Origin: Blastocatellia bacterium
GTDB taxonomy: Bacteria > Acidobacteriota > Blastocatellia > RBC074
Direction of reading: 5' to 3'
Assembly: GCA_016789725.1 (NCBI GenBank)
Contig: JAEUQN010000029.1
Location: 1 to 34,486, forward strand
DNA: 34,486 nucleotides
A program made the translations under genes and the position numbers. Shown here one piece after another: positions 7,827-16,275 of the stretch (the stretch's first letter is position 1; each line of letters begins with the position of its first letter). Below the pieces are notes generated by a model that had not been told where the DNA came from, did no database searches, and was given only the letters and a program-made list of their open reading frames with translations.

Positions 7827-9062
7827 TCAATCGGCGCGCAAGGCTTCAATGGGGTCGAGCGTCGCCGCTTTACGGGCTGGCAAAACGCCCGACAAAACGC
7901 CAATCAAACCTGAAACACCGACAGCGGTGATCACTGCCGCTATCGAAAGATAAGTCTGGAAAAATACTGCTGTGACGATTTGCCCAACGCCCCAAGCCAG
8001 CAAGACCCCCACCGAGCCGCCAATCGCGGATAACACTACCGCTTCAATCAGGAACTGTTTGAGAATATCCGTTCGTCGCGCCCCCAACGCTTTTCGGATA
8101 CCGATTTCTTTGGTGCGCTCTGTTACGCTGACCAACATGATGTTCATAATCACGATGCCCCCAACGACCAGAGCAATCGCAGGGACGGCTATTGCTACAA
8201 TAAAAATCGGCCCCAAAACACGATCCCGGAAACCAAGTACGGCGTCTGGTGTTCCAATCCCAAAATTGTCTTTCTCGCCTTCTTTTAACTGTCGTCGTGA
8301 CCGCATTAAATAGCGCGCTTCTTCGACAGCATCATTGAATTGGCTATCACTAACCGCCGTGCCGACCATATACATATTTCGCTGGCGTACAGGAGGTCCG
8401 TAATTTTTGATGTAGGTTCTCAGCGGAATGGTGGCGTAGTTATCCTGAGGCATTCCAAAGACAGTTCCCTTAGCTACCCCTACGCCAACGACACGATACG
8501 GCAAGCCACGAATTGTGACCTCCTGCCCAATGGCAGAAGTCAGAGGGAAGAGCTTAGTAGCCACATCAGCGCCGAGGTAAACCACATTTAAGGCTGATTC
8601 AGATTCCGGCTCAGTAAAGTAACGTCCCTCTGCAATATCCAGATTTTCGATGTCTACACAATTCGGAGTCGCACCGTCCACGTTGACGCTCTCGACCATT
8701 TCCCCTCCGCGCTTGATATTGGAAGGTGTTCCCTGTGCTTTGGCCCCCAATTTATCAATCAATTTTGCACGTGAGCGAATGTAGTCATAGTCATCGAATG
8801 TGAGTTCTTTGTTGCGCCGCTGTGCGGTAGTAATCGCATCGGTATTCTTAAAATCCTCGAAGCTGAAACGACGAACGCTGAAAGTCTTTGCGCCGATGCC
8901 TGCGATTTTCTCTTCTACATAACGGTTGAAGCCCTGGATTAATGACACCACAATCACGACGGCGGTCACACCGATAATCATTCCCAGCAGGGTCAACGCT
9001 GAACGCAGCTTGTGGGCCCAAATCGCATCCAAAGCAAGTTTGAGGGTTTCTTTAAATTGCAT
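7827..9062 (-). CDS. MacB-like ABC transporter permease (first of pair)
   Basis: 411 residues with the same organisation as the next gene: N-terminal segment ALTLLGMIIGVTAVVIVVSL, a MacB periplasmic core domain (about 45-280), then three FtsX-type membrane segments with ERTKEIGIRKALGARRTDI between them and the ending PIEALRAD. The two proteins are clearly paralogues and probably form a heterodimeric membrane part of one exporter. The partner ATPase must be encoded elsewhere. The ribosome binding site before the ATG at 9062 is weak. The gene lies 66 bp after an SDR gene on the same strand, so read-through is possible. Confidence 0.9.
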   Translation of the reverse strand: MQFKETLKLALDAIWAHKLRSALTLLGMIIGVTAVVIVVSLIQGFNRYVEEKIAGIGAKTFSVRRFSFEDFKNTDAITTAQRRNKELTFDDYDYIRSRAKLIDKLGAKAQGTPSNIKRGGEMVESVNVDGATPNCVDIENLDIAEGRYFTEPESESALNVVYLGADVATKLFPLTSAIGQEVTIRGLPYRVVGVGVAKGTVFGMPQDNYATIPLRTYIKNYGPPVRQRNMYMVGTAVSDSQFNDAVEEARYLMRSRRQLKEGEKDNFGIGTPDAVLGFRDRVLGPIFIVAIAVPAIALVVGGIVIMNIMLVSVTERTKEIGIRKALGARRTDILKQFLIEAVVLSAIGGSVGVLLAWGVGQIVTAVFFQTYLSIAAVITAVGVSGLIGVLSGVLPARKAATLDPIEALRAD

Positions 9063-9128
9063 ATAGCCAGGGACGCCAGGAAAGGAGGTTCTGTTTCTGA
9101 AATTTAGAATTGAATCTGATTCTACAGC

Positions 9129-9914
9129 TTACATCGTTGCGCGAATCGCTCCGCCATCAACCGGCAATGAAACTCCCGTGATGAAACTCGCGCGCTCCGA
9201 AGCCAGGTAAGCAACCGTATCTCCGATCTCTTTTGGTTGCCCAAACCGACGCAGGGGGATGTCGGCAGCAGCTTTCTGATAATACTCTTCGAGGCTGATT
9301 CCCTGCTCTTGGTGGCGAATTTCTGCAAGATGAGTCAAGCGGTCCGTTAAGCAGTACCCCATCAACACGGCATTCACGGTGATATTGTCTGGGCCAAGCT
9401 GATTCGCCATCGTTTTCGTCAGTCCTGATAATCCGGCCCGTAACGTGCTGGAGATCGTAAGTTCATCCTGCGGCTGCTTGGCAACGATTGACGTCAGGTG
9501 AATCAATCGTCCCCATTTTCGATCCTGCATCCCAGGAATGACCATCCGCGACATCCGCACAACATTCATCAAAGTAGATTCAACGCCGGAGTTCCATTGC
9601 TCATCCGTCAGCGCCATAAACCGCGCGACCGGCGGACCGCCTGTATTCGTGACCAAAATGTCTACGTGGCTGAATCGTTCTAACGTGCGGATATGCCAAT
9701 GCGCCAAATCAGCCGGGTTAGAAACGTCGGCAGGGACAGCCATCACCTCGCCGACCATAGAGATTTCCGCGAGGGCTTGATCCAATTCGGCTAGATTGCG
9801 CGCACAGATCGAGACTTTACAGCCTTCCGCCGCCAGCGCCGCAGCACAAGCTTTGCCAATGCCTTTGCTGGCGGCGGCGATCATAGCAACACGATTTTTC
9901 AATCCCAGGTTCAT
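9129..9914 (-). CDS. Divergent short-chain dehydrogenase/reductase lacking the catalytic Tyr and Lys
   Basis: 261 residues from the ATG at 9914, which overlaps the upstream stop codon as ATGA. The Rossmann fold is recognisable, but the nucleotide motif TGxxxGIG reads AAASKGIG (13-20) and NNAG reads NTGG (90-93). By alignment to FabG, Ser142 is kept, but the catalytic Tyr position is Ser155 and the Lys position is Arg159. I recall a known subgroup (BKR-like SDR) that departs from the tetrad in the same way, so this is a conserved variant and not decay. The C-terminus ends as in normal SDRs ([14 protein letters not shown]). It may bind a nucleotide without classical reductase activity, or use other residues. 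It is the last gene of the ABM-NIPSNAP-SDR operon. Confidence 0.88.
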   Translation of the reverse strand: MNLGLKNRVAMIAAASKGIGKACAAALAAEGCKVSICARNLAELDQALAEISMVGEVMAVPADVSNPADLAHWHIRTLERFSHVDILVTNTGGPPVARFMALTDEQWNSGVESTLMNVVRMSRMVIPGMQDRKWGRLIHLTSIVAKQPQDELTISSTLRAGLSGLTKTMANQLGPDNITVNAVLMGYCLTDRLTHLAEIRHQEQGISLEEYYQKAAADIPLRRFGQPKEIGDTVAYLASERASFITGVSLPVDGGAIRATM

Positions 9915-10348
9915 TTGATGGGCGAGTAATCTGTCGCATCCATGTACACGGATTCGAGTTTGCTGACAATTTTGCCATTCGCCTCGGAAGCCTTTGCCAC
10001 TTCTTTCCATTCAGGGTCATTGCGGAAAGCATCCCAAGACTTCTTGGCCGCGTCACGACTCTCGTGCGAGATAATGTAGATCAGCGTGTTTTGCGAAGCG
10101 GGCGCGTCCTGTGGAACCCAATAGCCCACATTTTTCATCCCATGTTTTTCAAAAAGTTTCGTCGTGTGATTCCGAAAACGCGCCTGTAAATCCGGCAGTT
10201 TTCCTTCATTGGTGTAATAGGTGCGCATTTCATAGACCCGATTTTTAGCGGCGGCAGATGCAGCTTCACTCGGAGTTCCGCGACCAAGCCAAAAGCCGAG
10301 TGCAGTTCCTAATCCAACCAGGCCAATAGCCCAAAGTGTTTTCTTCAT
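9911..10348 (-). CDS. NIPSNAP family protein with N-terminal signal or anchor
   Basis: 145 residues. The first about 30 ([20 protein letters not shown]) form an export signal or membrane anchor. The rest is a NIPSNAP ferredoxin-like domain: [17 protein letters not shown], then [36 protein letters not shown] and [19 protein letters not shown] proteins are dimeric alpha-beta-barrel-type proteins of unclear function, related in fold to ABM monooxygenases. The next gene upstream is an ABM protein, so two related folds are side by side. The gene starts 24 bp after the ABM stop, and its stop overlaps the SDR start by 4 bp, which suggests translational coupling. The exact role is unknown. Confidence 0.88.
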   Translation of the reverse strand: MKKTLWAIGLVGLGTALGFWLGRGTPSEAASAAAKNRVYEMRTYYTNEGKLPDLQARFRNHTTKLFEKHGMKNVGYWVPQDAPASQNTLIYIISHESRDAAKKSWDAFRNDPEWKEVAKASEANGKIVSKLESVYMDATDYSPIK

Positions 10349-10372
10349 CGTTTGCTCCTTCTTGATTGAGAA

Positions 10373-10675
10373 TCAATGTTTGTAAGGGTTGTTGAGGCGT
10401 TCGTAAATTTCGAGGCGTTTGTTGATGACCATTGATTGCGTGGTTTCAGCAAAGATTTTGAAATGTGCTGAGGCGCGGTGCGCTCCAAACGCCGCTTCGT
10501 CATCGTAGACTTCATAGAGAAAGCATTGGGTCCCGTCTGCATTAAAGCAAACATCGAATTGGTGACACCCTGGCTCTGTTTGCTCACTCGCCGCAGCGTT
10601 TTTCAGGACGGCATCTTTAAAGCCTTCGGTCGTTTCCGGGTGAAGTTCAAATTGAACAGCAACAATGTACATCAT
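10373..10675 (-). CDS. Antibiotic biosynthesis monooxygenase (ABM) domain protein
   Basis: 100 residues from the ATG at 10675 (a second ATG follows immediately; the SD-like AGAGGG could serve either). The frame stays open upstream, but that part has no protein-like character. The single domain (MMYIVAVQFELHPETTEGFK ... EPGCHQFDV ... LYEVYDDEAAFGAHRASAHF) is typical of ABM/YgiN-type dimeric ferredoxin-like proteins. Members act as cofactor-free quinol monooxygenases, haem-degrading enzymes or have unknown roles. The pattern E-P-G-C, Y-E-V-Y-D-D, H-x3-H-F is that of the YgiN-like group. It is first in an operon with NIPSNAP and SDR genes, perhaps for oxidative modification of a small molecule. 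Confidence 0.87.
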   Translation of the reverse strand: MMYIVAVQFELHPETTEGFKDAVLKNAAASEQTEPGCHQFDVCFNADGTQCFLYEVYDDEAAFGAHRASAHFKIFAETTQSMVINKRLEIYERLNNPYKH

Positions 10676-10746
10676 GCCCTCTTTGTTTTGGTAATGAGCG
10701 GATAACTTTCCGCCTGAGTTGTGAGATATGATAGCGTAGCAAAGTG

Positions 10747-10784
10747 AAAAAGAGCCGTGCGTCCTGAATAACACCCGGCTCTTT
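10747..10784 (-). terminator. Rho-independent terminator of the BON-LysM gene
   Basis: Arms 10749-10757 and 10776-10784 pair perfectly over 9 bp (AAAGAGCCG against its complement) with an 18-base loop. On the minus strand the stem ends in CTTTTT. It lies 63 bases after the BON-LysM stop and upstream of the ABM operon, separating the two transcripts. Confidence 0.7.
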
Positions 10785-10846
10785 CTTGGATCAATCGCTG
10801 GTTGCCCTAAAAAGTCTTGGACAACGACAGCGAAGATTATTGCCTG

Positions 10847-11224
10847 TTAGGCAGCAGGTAAGACTAACTCCTGCCCGACTTGAATCCGGTCAGGGTCAGA
10901 TAATTTATCCGTGTTGGCGTTGAAGATTTGATGATACGCATTGGCATCACCATACACACGCTTAGCAATCTTTGAGAGAGTGTCGCCAGATTGAACGGTG
11001 TACTTTCCGGCTCCAACGTTGATGTCCGGCCAAATGTCATCAAAAGCGGGATTGATACGTTTGACTTCATCCCAGATGGCATTTTTGGCGCTTTCGGATG
11101 CAACGAGGCCACTCAGGTACAGTTTTTCTTCTTGAATATGGATATGATGAACGTCCATCCCCACTTCGGCTGCCGTGTCAATGACGGCGCTATACTTCGA
11201 TTTCAGTGCTTCTAAATCTGCCAT
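10847..11224 (-). CDS. BON-LysM protein, Kbp/YgaU-like
   Basis: 125 residues from the ATG at 11224. That start is set by GAGGAGG 9 bases upstream; the longer frame would begin with a TTG that lies inside this ribosome binding site. The N-terminal about 70 residues fit a BON-like domain (VHHIHIQEEKLYLSGLVASE). The C-terminus is one LysM domain (GKYTVQSGDTLSKIAKRVYG ... IQVGQELVLP). E. coli Kbp (YgaU) has the same BON-LysM order and binds potassium in the cytoplasm. There is no signal peptide, in agreement with a cytoplasmic protein. Peptidoglycan binding is therefore less likely despite the LysM domain. It is monocistronic with its own terminator. Confidence 0.85.
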   Translation of the reverse strand: MADLEALKSKYSAVIDTAAEVGMDVHHIHIQEEKLYLSGLVASESAKNAIWDEVKRINPAFDDIWPDINVGAGKYTVQSGDTLSKIAKRVYGDANAYHQIFNANTDKLSDPDRIQVGQELVLPAA

Positions 11225-11501
11225 GTTCTTAATCCTCCTCAATCAACCAGCCTACCAGGCCGGCAGTGAATTTCATTGTATTGTCAATGGAGTGTAGCCC
11301 TGGCCACAGCCCAAACGATTGCTGTTATTGCTGCGCCTTTCACTGGATGTGTGAATGCGGCGAGTCTACACAAGCTCTGCGGAGAAGGCAAATGGTGACC
11401 AGGGATTTAAGTGAAGACAAGGAAGAGGGAGGAACAAAAGAAATGGGGAGCAAATGATCCACATAGCGTCACTTGCTCCCCCTGTTTTCTGGTCTCTGCG
11501 C
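11225..11501. other. Intergenic region between BON-LysM gene and pil cluster
   Basis: No credible gene is seen here. It holds the terminator of the pil cluster (11440-11481), an upstream region for the BON-LysM gene with TTGACA on the minus strand near 11282 but no convincing -10 box at proper spacing, and unremarkable sequence otherwise. Short open frames here lack ribosome binding sites and family features. Confidence 0.4.
11440..11481 (-). terminator. Rho-independent terminator of the minor pseudopilin cluster
   Basis: Arms 11445-11453 (GGGGAGCAA) and 11473-11481 pair perfectly over 9 bp with a 19-base loop. On the minus strand the stem is followed by ATTTCTTTTG. It sits 20 bases past the stop of the pilX-like gene. 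The plus side is also T-rich (TGTTTTCT), but no plus-strand gene ends here. Confidence 0.7.
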
Positions 11502-13610
11502 TTAATTATAGGTTCGTTGCCACGTGTTCGATTCGGTTCGGACTTCACTGGTGCTTGTCATAACTGTCCGCGCGTTGGAGGTTGCGACTGTATTTGACAA
11601 TCGCGTTACCGGAAAAAATGGCGGAGCGAGTGTTCCATTCGCAAAGCGCGGATCAAAGAAGCGGTTCACTTTTTGTCCTTTGTCGTTGGTATTGGGAAGC
11701 CCTCTGGACACGGTGCGACTGCCACGCAAGGTAATCACTGTCGAGCTATTACACGCATTACAGTCACTGCCCCACCCCCCTGTGAGAGTGCTGGAATTAG
11801 CGTTCAAAGCAGCCTCATTAAAAGCTACCATGGCGACATCAACGGTCATGTTGGCGTTAGTTCCCGTATATGAGGAATTTGGCGTCCACATGATTTTCCC
11901 GGTGTTGGTGAACATCCCAAAGACATTCTTAGGGGTGTATCCATTGGAATATGTCACTGACGTGCCATCCAGGTTTACGGTTGGTTCTTCATACGTGATG
12001 CTACCTGTCACAGTGATGTCTCCAGTCGAGACCAGTGTTAAGGCAGTATCTTTGGCAATGGCGGCGGCAACAGTACCACTGGAAGCAGCAGGACCATGAA
12101 GATTGCTGACGGAACCATCTACATACAGTGCAGCCGCCGGCTTATGCTCAGTGACAACAGGATTGGTTTTATCCTGAGGAACCCCCTGAAAAGTAGTCGT
12201 ACTTGTACCATTTGTGATGACCGTTGTACCAGCAGTGGTTGACGTGGGAGGGGTGATCGTCACAGTCGTTGTGGTAGACCCTTGCTTGATTTTATAAACC
12301 TGCGCCCCACTGGTTCCCCGCAATAATGTCATTTCATCCACATTCCCTTTGACGTAGATACCTCCGCCATTGAGGGTCGGAGTACCAGCCACATCCGTTG
12401 CTGGCAAATACACGCCCGTATTGATTGATTCACTGGCCCCAGAACCAGATGTTGGAGGTGCTGAGTTATTTGCGCCGCGTAATAAAACTTTCATTTGCGC
12501 AACCGTTGGGTCTGGGGGAACTGTCGGATTATTAGGATCAGGTGGAGGAAAATTCACATCCGGTCGTCCCGTAGAATTTAAAACGGCAAGTTTTTGCGCG
12601 TAGACGTTTGTGGGTAGAGGAAGCGATGACACCGTAGTGTAGGAACTTTGGAATGTCAGCCCGCTCCTTGGCGTTGAGTTAGGCGACACAGAACTCACAT
12701 TATAGGCAGTGCTATTATGATCGTATGTGCTATTGACCTGCGTAACTTCTCCCTGAAATGTCACCGGATTAGAGGATGAATACCGAAAACGATCATTGGT
12801 ATGGACTTTGCCCTGAAACACACCAGGTGCCCACACTGAAGTTTGCGTAAAGCGATTCAGAAATGTACCGTATTGACTAAAGGACCGCTCGAATGCGCCC
12901 GTGCTATTGGGCTTTTCGACAGTGACGTTCAAGGCCACATTAATGATTCCCGTCTCAATAGCTCTGGCAATAGCGCGATTTGGGTTGCCTTCGGTGATGG
13001 CATTATTGCCAATAGAAGTGATCGTATACCGATACCTTCCCGTAACAGAAGCGGTGACACTGGGGATGTCTTCGACAACGTCTACGTTGAAAATGTTGCG
13101 TGTCACTCGCTGCACATCTATCGCGCTGGTATCGGAGATAGATTCCAATGCAAGTTGAATATCCACATCAAAGCCCGCGTTTGAGAGAGAGCCCGCGCGC
13201 GTTGACATCGCAGCCTTAGCCTCCGCAATCGGCCCGCCACTTTGGGCCAACAACGAACTGGATTGCAAGATCGTCCCCATTTGTGCGCGATCATACGTCG
13301 TCAAAGTAAACGTGCCGGAGGTTCTTGAGCTATAGGTCGGATTGGTTTGAATAGCAACTGCCGCCGTCTGAATCGCGGTGTTCAGCGAATTGCGCAACGT
13401 CATCCGCGCTATTCCCAAGCCAGCATCTGCCGCATAGAAGGCCTGCTCGTTGCGACGGAACCCACCACTAAGAGCGGCCTCTCCGGTGGAGTTCATCAAA
13501 ACTGCGACGCCTAGCCCCGTACACAACATCAGGCACATCATCGCCATGATTAAAGCCATTCCCTGTTCTGAAGAATTTTTTTTACGGTTTTTGCTCAGGC
13601 GCTTTTTCAT
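11502..13610 (-). CDS. Very large PilX-like minor pilin / pilus assembly protein
   Basis: 702 residues from the ATG at 13610 (GAGG 6 bases upstream). The N-terminus MKKRLSKNRKKNSSEQG, then MALIMAMMCLMLCTGLGVAV, is a type IV pilin leader with processing after Gly17 and a hydrophobic helix. Residue +5 is Met, not the usual Glu, as in GspK/PilX tip subunits. AFYAADAGLGIARM is the classic PilX motif. The remaining about 630 residues are Thr/Ser/Asn-rich and beta-like, with a proline-rich patch (PPPDPNNPTVPPDP) and CNACN near the end. Ordinary PilX is about 170 to 200 residues, so this one has a large extra exported domain, perhaps a tip adhesin. It is the last gene of the cluster. Confidence 0.8.
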   Translation of the reverse strand: MKKRLSKNRKKNSSEQGMALIMAMMCLMLCTGLGVAVLMNSTGEAALSGGFRRNEQAFYAADAGLGIARMTLRNSLNTAIQTAAVAIQTNPTYSSRTSGTFTLTTYDRAQMGTILQSSSLLAQSGGPIAEAKAAMSTRAGSLSNAGFDVDIQLALESISDTSAIDVQRVTRNIFNVDVVEDIPSVTASVTGRYRYTITSIGNNAITEGNPNRAIARAIETGIINVALNVTVEKPNSTGAFERSFSQYGTFLNRFTQTSVWAPGVFQGKVHTNDRFRYSSSNPVTFQGEVTQVNSTYDHNSTAYNVSSVSPNSTPRSGLTFQSSYTTVSSLPLPTNVYAQKLAVLNSTGRPDVNFPPPDPNNPTVPPDPTVAQMKVLLRGANNSAPPTSGSGASESINTGVYLPATDVAGTPTLNGGGIYVKGNVDEMTLLRGTSGAQVYKIKQGSTTTTVTITPPTSTTAGTTVITNGTSTTTFQGVPQDKTNPVVTEHKPAAALYVDGSVSNLHGPAASSGTVAAAIAKDTALTLVSTGDITVTGSITYEEPTVNLDGTSVTYSNGYTPKNVFGMFTNTGKIMWTPNSSYTGTNANMTVDVAMVAFNEAALNANSSTLTGGWGSDCNACNSSTVITLRGSRTVSRGLPNTNDKGQKVNRFFDPRFANGTLAPPFFPVTRLSNTVATSNARTVMTSTSEVRTESNTWQRTYN

Positions 13611-13659
13611 ATTCATCCTCACGTAATAGCTGAACTTTATGGATGGAAATCCGCTGCTC

Positions 13660-14661
13660 TTACCGATTCGGCGCAAAGCCGGGGAGAACCAAATTACGAG
13701 GGGTGACTTCTAAGGTCTGCGCAATCGAACGCTGACCTTGTTTATCGCCATCCCCGGACATTTGCGTTCGCCCAAAGATCGTGATTTCAACCGCCCGAAT
13801 CAATGCCCGATTGTTGGTGGCCGATTGGGCAACTTCTGAAACCCAGCTTGAGCTATATGTATTGGTCGCGCTATCAAAGGTTTCGAGTTGATAGCGTATC
13901 TGCAAATTAAAAATTCCACGCGCGACGGAAACCCATCCCGAACGATTTCGATTCCGACGCAACTCCATCGTTGTAGTGTCTACGGTGTACTCAATCACTT
14001 CGTCGAGGGGAACCACACGTAAACTCGATGAAGAAGGAAAGGACATGGTGTGATCCCAGAATGTCGTATCCGAGTTCAAGGAAAAGGCACTTGGCGTCAA
14101 TTGTCGTCCGACGGTAATACCGCCACTTGTAAGATCTACGATAGCGCTGCCACTGGCTAGGTTAAAAACGGAAAACTCGGCGTAATCAGAGATATTGGTT
14201 GCCTGCGTTTGTGGTTGAGCCACGGAGTAAAGCACATAATTGCCGGGAGCAAAGGCAGTCGTGGGAATATCAGTATAAATGGTTGAAGAACTGCTAGTAG
14301 GCGCTGGATAAGAAGTACTCGCCTTAACTGTAACGGGGCTGACATTTGAATTCCCATAAAGGAGCAGAATCGAATCGGTGGGGTTCAAGCTGGGATTCGT
14401 ATTGGTGCCACCGCCGTCCTTGCTGGCAATAGGACCTAGAAACATTGGGATTCCAGCTCCAGCCGCCTGAATGTCGCGCGCCATCAAATCCAACGCCGCG
14501 CGGAAATTTTGATTCAGGTCGGTTCTTGCGCCATCTACAACAAACGTATCCTGCGCTTTTTTAAAGAAATAAAATAGCGTTCCAGTGAGTCCAACTGTTA
14601 TGGACATGGCGACCAGCATTTCCAGAATGCTGAACCCCCGTTCATTTGTTTTTTTTCTCAT
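13660..14661 (-). CDS. PilW-like type IV pilus minor pseudopilin
   Basis: 333 residues. The prepilin leader MRKKTNERG is followed by FSILEMLVAMSITVGLTGTL with the conserved Phe+1 and Glu+5. PilD peptidase would cut after Gly9 and methylate the Phe. The stretch LNQNFRAALDLMARDIQAAGAGIP matches the conserved alpha-helix of PilW/GspJ-type proteins. The C-terminal part carries RRNRNRSGWVSVARGIFNLQIRYQ and RALIRAVEITIFGRT, again PilW/GspJ-like. In type IV pili, PilW joins PilV, PilX and FimU/FimT in the initiating tip complex. It starts 30 bp after pilV and ends 49 bp before pilX, consistent with one operon. Confidence 0.86.
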   Translation of the reverse strand: MRKKTNERGFSILEMLVAMSITVGLTGTLFYFFKKAQDTFVVDGARTDLNQNFRAALDLMARDIQAAGAGIPMFLGPIASKDGGGTNTNPSLNPTDSILLLYGNSNVSPVTVKASTSYPAPTSSSSTIYTDIPTTAFAPGNYVLYSVAQPQTQATNISDYAEFSVFNLASGSAIVDLTSGGITVGRQLTPSAFSLNSDTTFWDHTMSFPSSSSLRVVPLDEVIEYTVDTTTMELRRNRNRSGWVSVARGIFNLQIRYQLETFDSATNTYSSSWVSEVAQSATNNRALIRAVEITIFGRTQMSGDGDKQGQRSIAQTLEVTPRNLVLPGFAPNR

Positions 14662-14691
14662 AACATCCTCGCCTGTTAACTCTAGTGCGTG

Positions 14692-15294
14692 TTAATTGTA
14701 AGGCGTCCGTATGGTACTGAGTTGCGCTGATTCCGGGGTAACAGTTGAGGCTTGCCCAGTCCCCCGCGACAAGGCATTTCCCTGCATCCCCGCCTGGGTC
14801 GCCTCCGCACGAACCGTTATACGCCTCAAACCCGGTAGTGATGGAACCTGCTGATTTGTAACGGGGTCAAGCACCGTCACGCTATCGCTCTCCACTTTCC
14901 AGGTGACGACATAGCTCACCGACTGCCCATCAAAAAATGGTGTATTGCTCAATCGCATTGTTCCCTTTTGCCCATTGCGGTCAAAATCCACATAGCAATT
15001 GACATAGTACCCCTCAACCTTATTTGCATTCCCCAAAGCCCCTCCATACCCTAAAGGAGCAGGTTCTTCTGGGGATGGCAAAGTCATTGCCAGCAATTTC
15101 TCCATTTGGCGCTTTGCCAGTGTCGCGGCAATTGTGGTTTGCGTGGAGCTTTTGTTATAGACCATTGACAGGACGAACAATTGCATAATTGCCATCAAGC
15201 CAACCGTCATAATCATTGTGGCGGCTGCCGTTTCCAGTAACGTGAAGCCGCCTTCCATTTGAGAGATCTGAGCTTTTTGTTTCTCGTGTCTCAT
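14692..15294 (-). CDS. PilV-like type IV pilus minor pseudopilin
   Basis: 200 residues. The leader is 16 residues, ending QMEGG, followed by FTLLETAAATMIMTVGLMAI with Phe+1 and Glu+5 (FTLLE). The helix is followed by SSTQTTIAATLAKRQMEKLL, typical of PilV/GspI-type subunits. The globular part contains VEGYYVNCYVDFDRNGQKG and a C-terminal RRITVRAEA strand. The family is normally 130 to 200 residues, so the size fits. It would be inserted in the inner membrane, processed by the prepilin peptidase and incorporated at the pilus tip. It lies between fimT (62-bp gap) and pilW (30-bp gap) on one transcript. Confidence 0.83.
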   Translation of the reverse strand: MRHEKQKAQISQMEGGFTLLETAAATMIMTVGLMAIMQLFVLSMVYNKSSTQTTIAATLAKRQMEKLLAMTLPSPEEPAPLGYGGALGNANKVEGYYVNCYVDFDRNGQKGTMRLSNTPFFDGQSVSYVVTWKVESDSVTVLDPVTNQQVPSLPGLRRITVRAEATQAGMQGNALSRGTGQASTVTPESAQLSTIRTPYN

Positions 15295-15356
15295 ATTCGT
15301 TCTCTGAGTAAAATATGCCCGGCGTTGATGCAGGTAGCCCAGGAAAACTTTGGCAT

Positions 15357-15971
15357 TTATCTATTCGGATTGTTGGAATTATCGCTTCCCCCGCCACCGT
15401 CATTTCCCGCCGCATCTTTCCAGTTGTCATCCCCATTCTTCCGCCACAAATTGGTACTACCAGCGCTGGTCAGCGTAATTGCAACTTTTTCACCGTTCGA
15501 GTTCACCAGATATAGCCAGTTAACGGCTCCAGGCTGGACATTGGGCATCCCGCGTGAATTAAACGTAGCCTCATATTTGTTATCCGATGAACGCTGTGGA
15601 AACGACACCATTGTCTTCTCATTCGTTTGTTGCCCGGTGACACCGCTCTCAACAGCCGTCTTAATGACGGTTGGAAGATCCGTGCTACTTGACTGCGTTT
15701 CGAAGGTGATGCCAGCAGGTAAGAAAGTGGTCCGGCCATTGATGGTGATCGTCCTGGCTACTGGATCAATCAAAACTGTTTGATTTGCGTTATTACGCAA
15801 GGCCTCAAATTTAGCAGATTGAAACACCTGGGAAACCTGTTGGGCGGCAGAGTTCAATTGATAGCTTCGATTGGCCTTGATAATGCTTGGCGTTGCAATC
15901 GCAGCACCAATAGCAATAATGCCGGCTGTTGTAACCATCTCAAATGCGGTAAATCCTTGCTCGTTTTTCAT
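15357..15971 (-). CDS. FimT/GspH-like minor pseudopilin
   Basis: 204 residues. The leader MKNEQG is short, followed by FTAFEMVTTAGIIAIGAAIA, so the prepilin peptidase site is G6/F7 with Glu+5. SYQLNSAAQQVSQVFQSAKFEALRNN is the hallmark helix of GspH/FimT proteins. The next part (QTVLIDPVARTITINGRT) fits the beta-sheet of the family. The end is rich in Gly/Asn/Asp (AGNDGGGGSDNSNNPNR). FimT has been linked to DNA binding in natural transformation in other bacteria; whether this protein binds DNA cannot be said. It is first in the fimT-pilV-pilW-pilX cluster. The ATG at 15971 has AAAGG upstream. Confidence 0.85.
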   Translation of the reverse strand: MKNEQGFTAFEMVTTAGIIAIGAAIATPSIIKANRSYQLNSAAQQVSQVFQSAKFEALRNNANQTVLIDPVARTITINGRTTFLPAGITFETQSSSTDLPTVIKTAVESGVTGQQTNEKTMVSFPQRSSDNKYEATFNSRGMPNVQPGAVNWLYLVNSNGEKVAITLTSAGSTNLWRKNGDDNWKDAAGNDGGGGSDNSNNPNR

Positions 15972-16275
15972 ATCTCATTTGCCTTTCGGTAATGTCAAAC
16001 ATCTCCTTAAGGAGTACAGGTCTTCTAGCTCTATAAAGCTATTGAAAACTATTTAACAAACCATGTTTCCAAAACTCTAACAAAAGTATGATGACAGGAC
16101 AGATTAGCGATCAGCGCTGCCATTCCAACCTTTCACCTGTCAGAGGAAAATTACGCCACACGAGTGTTCTGATTTGAGAGTTGACAACTAACTCGTTTAT
16201 TTTCAGTCTGGAAAGTTAATGGCATTTGACTTGCACTTAATGCCAACGCGACCAAGGGAGGAGTGTTTTTCTGGC
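15972..16275. other. Divergent intergenic region between fimT and lipid kinase genes
   Basis: No gene is supported. A perfect 12-bp palindrome CTCCTTAAGGAG lies at 16003-16014, 32 to 43 bases upstream of fimT. On the plus strand a perfect TTGACA is at 16181-16186 within the palindrome AGTTGACAACT, but the -10 position 17 bp later (CAGTCT) is weak. An AT-rich stretch at 16020-16080 may hold the pil promoter, e.g. TTGTTA on the minus strand, again without a convincing -10. Confidence 0.35.

Noticed and set aside
11524..12099. 191-codon plus-strand frame opposite the PilX-like gene
   Set aside because: The PilX-like gene has a prepilin leader and cluster context; the antisense frame has no signal and no start context.
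15940..16002. 20-codon leader frame overlapping the start of fimT, preceded by AAGGAG
   Set aside because: The SD-like AAGGAG touches the ATG with no spacer and is part of a palindrome; no codon pattern suggests a leader peptide.
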